Positions 62,635 to 64,000 of a stretch of 64,000 nt of DNA are shown one piece after another. How positions within the stretch are numbered: the stretch's first letter is position 1; each line of letters starts with the position of its first letter. A program made the translations under genes and the position numbers. Under the pieces are notes generated by a model. It made no database searches and was not told the origin of the DNA. It was given only the letters and a program-made list of their open reading frames with translations. This DNA comes from Variibacter gotjawalensis (lineage in GTDB: Bacteria > Pseudomonadota > Alphaproteobacteria > Rhizobiales > Xanthobacteraceae). Location: assembly GCF_002355335.1 (NCBI RefSeq), contig NZ_AP014946.1, positions 3,115,501 to 3,179,500 of the forward strand, given 5' to 3'.

Positions 62635-64000
62635 ATGGCCGCCCGCCGCAATCCGACCTTCATCTGTCAAAACTGTGGAGCGGTGACGAACCGCTGGCAG
62701 GGCAAGTGCGAAAGCTGCGGCGAGTGGAACACCATCGTCGAGGAGACGAGCGCGCTGGATCGTCCGGTCTCCGGACGGCCGAGCCGTAAGGGCCGCGTCT
62801 TCGCACTCGAGCCGCTGACCGGCGAGACACCAAACGCCCCGCGCCTCTCCTCCGGTATCGCGGAACTCGATCGCGTCACCGGCGGCGGTTTCGTGCGCGG
62901 CTCGGTGCTGCTGCTCGGCGGCGACCCGGGCATTGGAAAATCGACGCTGCTGATACAAGCATCCGCCGCTCTCGCGCGGTCTGGTCATCGTTCCGTTTAT
63001 GTCTCGGGTGAGGAAGCGGTGGCGCAAGTACGCCTGCGTGCCGAGCGTCTTGGCCTTGCATCGGCGCCGGTCGAACTCGCGTCCGAGACGTCGGTCGAAG
63101 ACATCATCGCGACGCTCTCAGAAGGCCAAGTCCCGAAGCTTATCATCATCGACTCGATCCAGACGATGTGGACCGACACAGTCGAGTCGGCGCCCGGCAC
63201 AGTTACGCAGGTGCGCAGCTCTGCGCAGGCGCTGATCCGCTTCGCCAAACGCTGCGGCGCTGCTGTCATCCTGGTCGGCCACGTCACCAAGGATGGTCAG
63301 ATCGCAGGCCCCCGCGTCGTCGAGCACATGGTCGACGCCGTCCTTTCCTTCGAGGGTGAAGGCTCGCACCAGTTCCGCATCCTGCGTGCGCTGAAAAACC
63401 GCTTCGGCCCGACCGACGAAATCGGCGTCTTCGAGATGACCGGCATCGGCCTCCGCGAAGTCGCCAACCCGTCCGAGCTGTTCCTCTCCGAGCGCAATCT
63501 CGGGGCTCCCGGTACTGCCGTATTCGCCGGCATGGAGGGCACCCGGCCGGTCCTCGTCGAAATGCAGGCGCTCGTCGCCCCGAGCAGCCTCGGCACGCCC
63601 CGCCGCGCGGTCGTCGGATGGGATCCTAGTCGCCTCTCGATGCTTATTGCGGTGCTGGATGCCCATTGCGGCGTCCGCCTCGGCCAGCACGACGTCTACC
63701 TCAATGTCGCCGGTGGGCTCCGGATCAACGAACCGGCCGCCGATCTCGCGGCCGCCGCTGCTCTCGTCTCGTCCCTCGCCGAGTCTCCGCTACCGTCGGA
63801 GGCGGTCTATTTCGGCGAAATCTCGCTTTCCGGCGCGCTGCGCCCGGTTTCGCATCGGCCGTCCCGCCTGCGCGAAGCTGGGAAACTCGGCTTTTCGGCC
63901 GCTTTTGCCCCGGAAAGCGCCCGCGCAGACCCCGACTCAGGCGGTACCGTCCGCGTTAACGTTGTCTCGGCGCTTCACGATCTCGTCGCCACGATTGCGG
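62635..64000 (+). CDS. radA: DNA repair protein RadA (3' end beyond the window)
   Basis: At least 455 residues of RadA are present; the stop lies past the right edge. Zinc finger CQNCGAVTNRWQGKCESCGEW (residues about 11-31), Walker A LLGGDPGIGKSTLL (about 98-111), the RadA signature KNRFG (ALKNRFGPTDEIGVFEM) and the start of the Lon-like C-terminal domain (LGQHDVYLNVAGGLRINEPA). RadA helps branch migration in recombination. The ATG at 62635 opens the zinc finger properly; it lies 23 bases after alr. Confidence 0.95.
   Translation, partial: MAARRNPTFICQNCGAVTNRWQGKCESCGEWNTIVEETSALDRPVSGRPSRKGRVFALEPLTGETPNAPRLSSGIAELDRVTGGGFVRGSVLLLGGDPGIGKSTLLIQASAALARSGHRSVYVSGEEAVAQVRLRAERLGLASAPVELASETSVEDIIATLSEGQVPKLIIIDSIQTMWTDTVESAPGTVTQVRSSAQALIRFAKRCGAAVILVGHVTKDGQIAGPRVVEHMVDAVLSFEGEGSHQFRILRALKNRFGPTDEIGVFEMTGIGLREVANPSELFLSERNLGAPGTAVFAGMEGTRPVLVEMQALVAPSSLGTPRRAVVGWDPSRLSMLIAVLDAHCGVRLGQHDVYLNVAGGLRINEPAADLAAAAALVSSLAESPLPSEAVYFGEISLSGALRPVSHRPSRLREAGKLGFSAAFAPESARADPDSGGTVRVNVVSALHDLVATIA

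Overview
The window is GC-rich bacterial chromosome from an alphaproteobacterium, most likely order Hyphomicrobiales (Rhizobiales), in the Bradyrhizobium/Rhodopseudomonas/Xanthobacteraceae neighbourhood. This rests on gene order I recognise: clpX-clpP-tig, glnB-glnA behind a GG-N10-GC (sigma-54) promoter, rplM-rpsI, and rpsF-rpsR-DUF2232-rplI followed by dnaB-alr-radA. It is also supported by mdoH-type glucan synthesis, a kaiC-histidine kinase pair and tRNA genes with encoded CCA ends. I see no insertion sequence, phage, plasmid function or CRISPR array; this is ordinary chromosome with accessory cassettes between housekeeping blocks.

Layout. 1-7.4 kb: envelope genes (LtrA-like and YfhO-like membrane proteins; on the minus strand, mdoH, an FkbM methyltransferase and a secreted protein of unknown function). 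7.5-12 kb: a tightly packed cassette (BchC-like dehydrogenase, divergent 6-pyruvoyl-tetrahydropterin-synthase-like protein, GT4 glycosyltransferase, SAM methyltransferase) followed by a GTP cyclohydrolase II. 12-16 kb: protein quality control (clpX, clpP, trigger factor) and tRNA-Leu. 16-23 kb: a copper-less multicopper-oxidase-like protein, Nnr metabolite repair, glnB-glnA and a PhoX-type phosphatase. 23-26 kb: two tandem GGDEF diguanylate cyclases. 26-32 kb: rplM-rpsI and assorted metabolism (orphan ModA-like protein, thioesterase, enoyl-CoA hydratase, CoA-binding protein, metY, ctaA). 32.7-41 kb: an exopolysaccharide locus. 41-46 kb: tRNA-Pro, an RpiR regulator and a TonB siderophore receptor. 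46-50 kb: a kaiC-histidine kinase signalling pair with two tiny genes. 50-56 kb: a protease-like protein without catalytic residues, a PaiB-like protein, argC, pccA and a 1-Cys peroxiredoxin. 56-64 kb: ribosomal proteins S6, S18 and L9, dnaB, alr and radA (cut by the window end).

The most interesting unit is the 7.5-12 kb cassette. Its genes are coupled by ATGA/GTGA overlaps or by a 9-base gap. It combines a PTPS-fold protein that keeps the pterin-anchoring Glu but lacks the catalytic Cys, Asp/His and one zinc His with a glycosyltransferase, a methyltransferase and a dehydrogenase, next to an enzyme that opens GTP. My inference is a modified, possibly glycosylated and methylated, pterin- or pyrimidine-derived metabolite pathway. 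Several other genes keep a fold but have lost the catalytic residues: the multicopper oxidase, the S1C protease, the tyrosine-kinase-like part of the Wzc protein and the N-terminal receiver of the KaiC-linked kinase.
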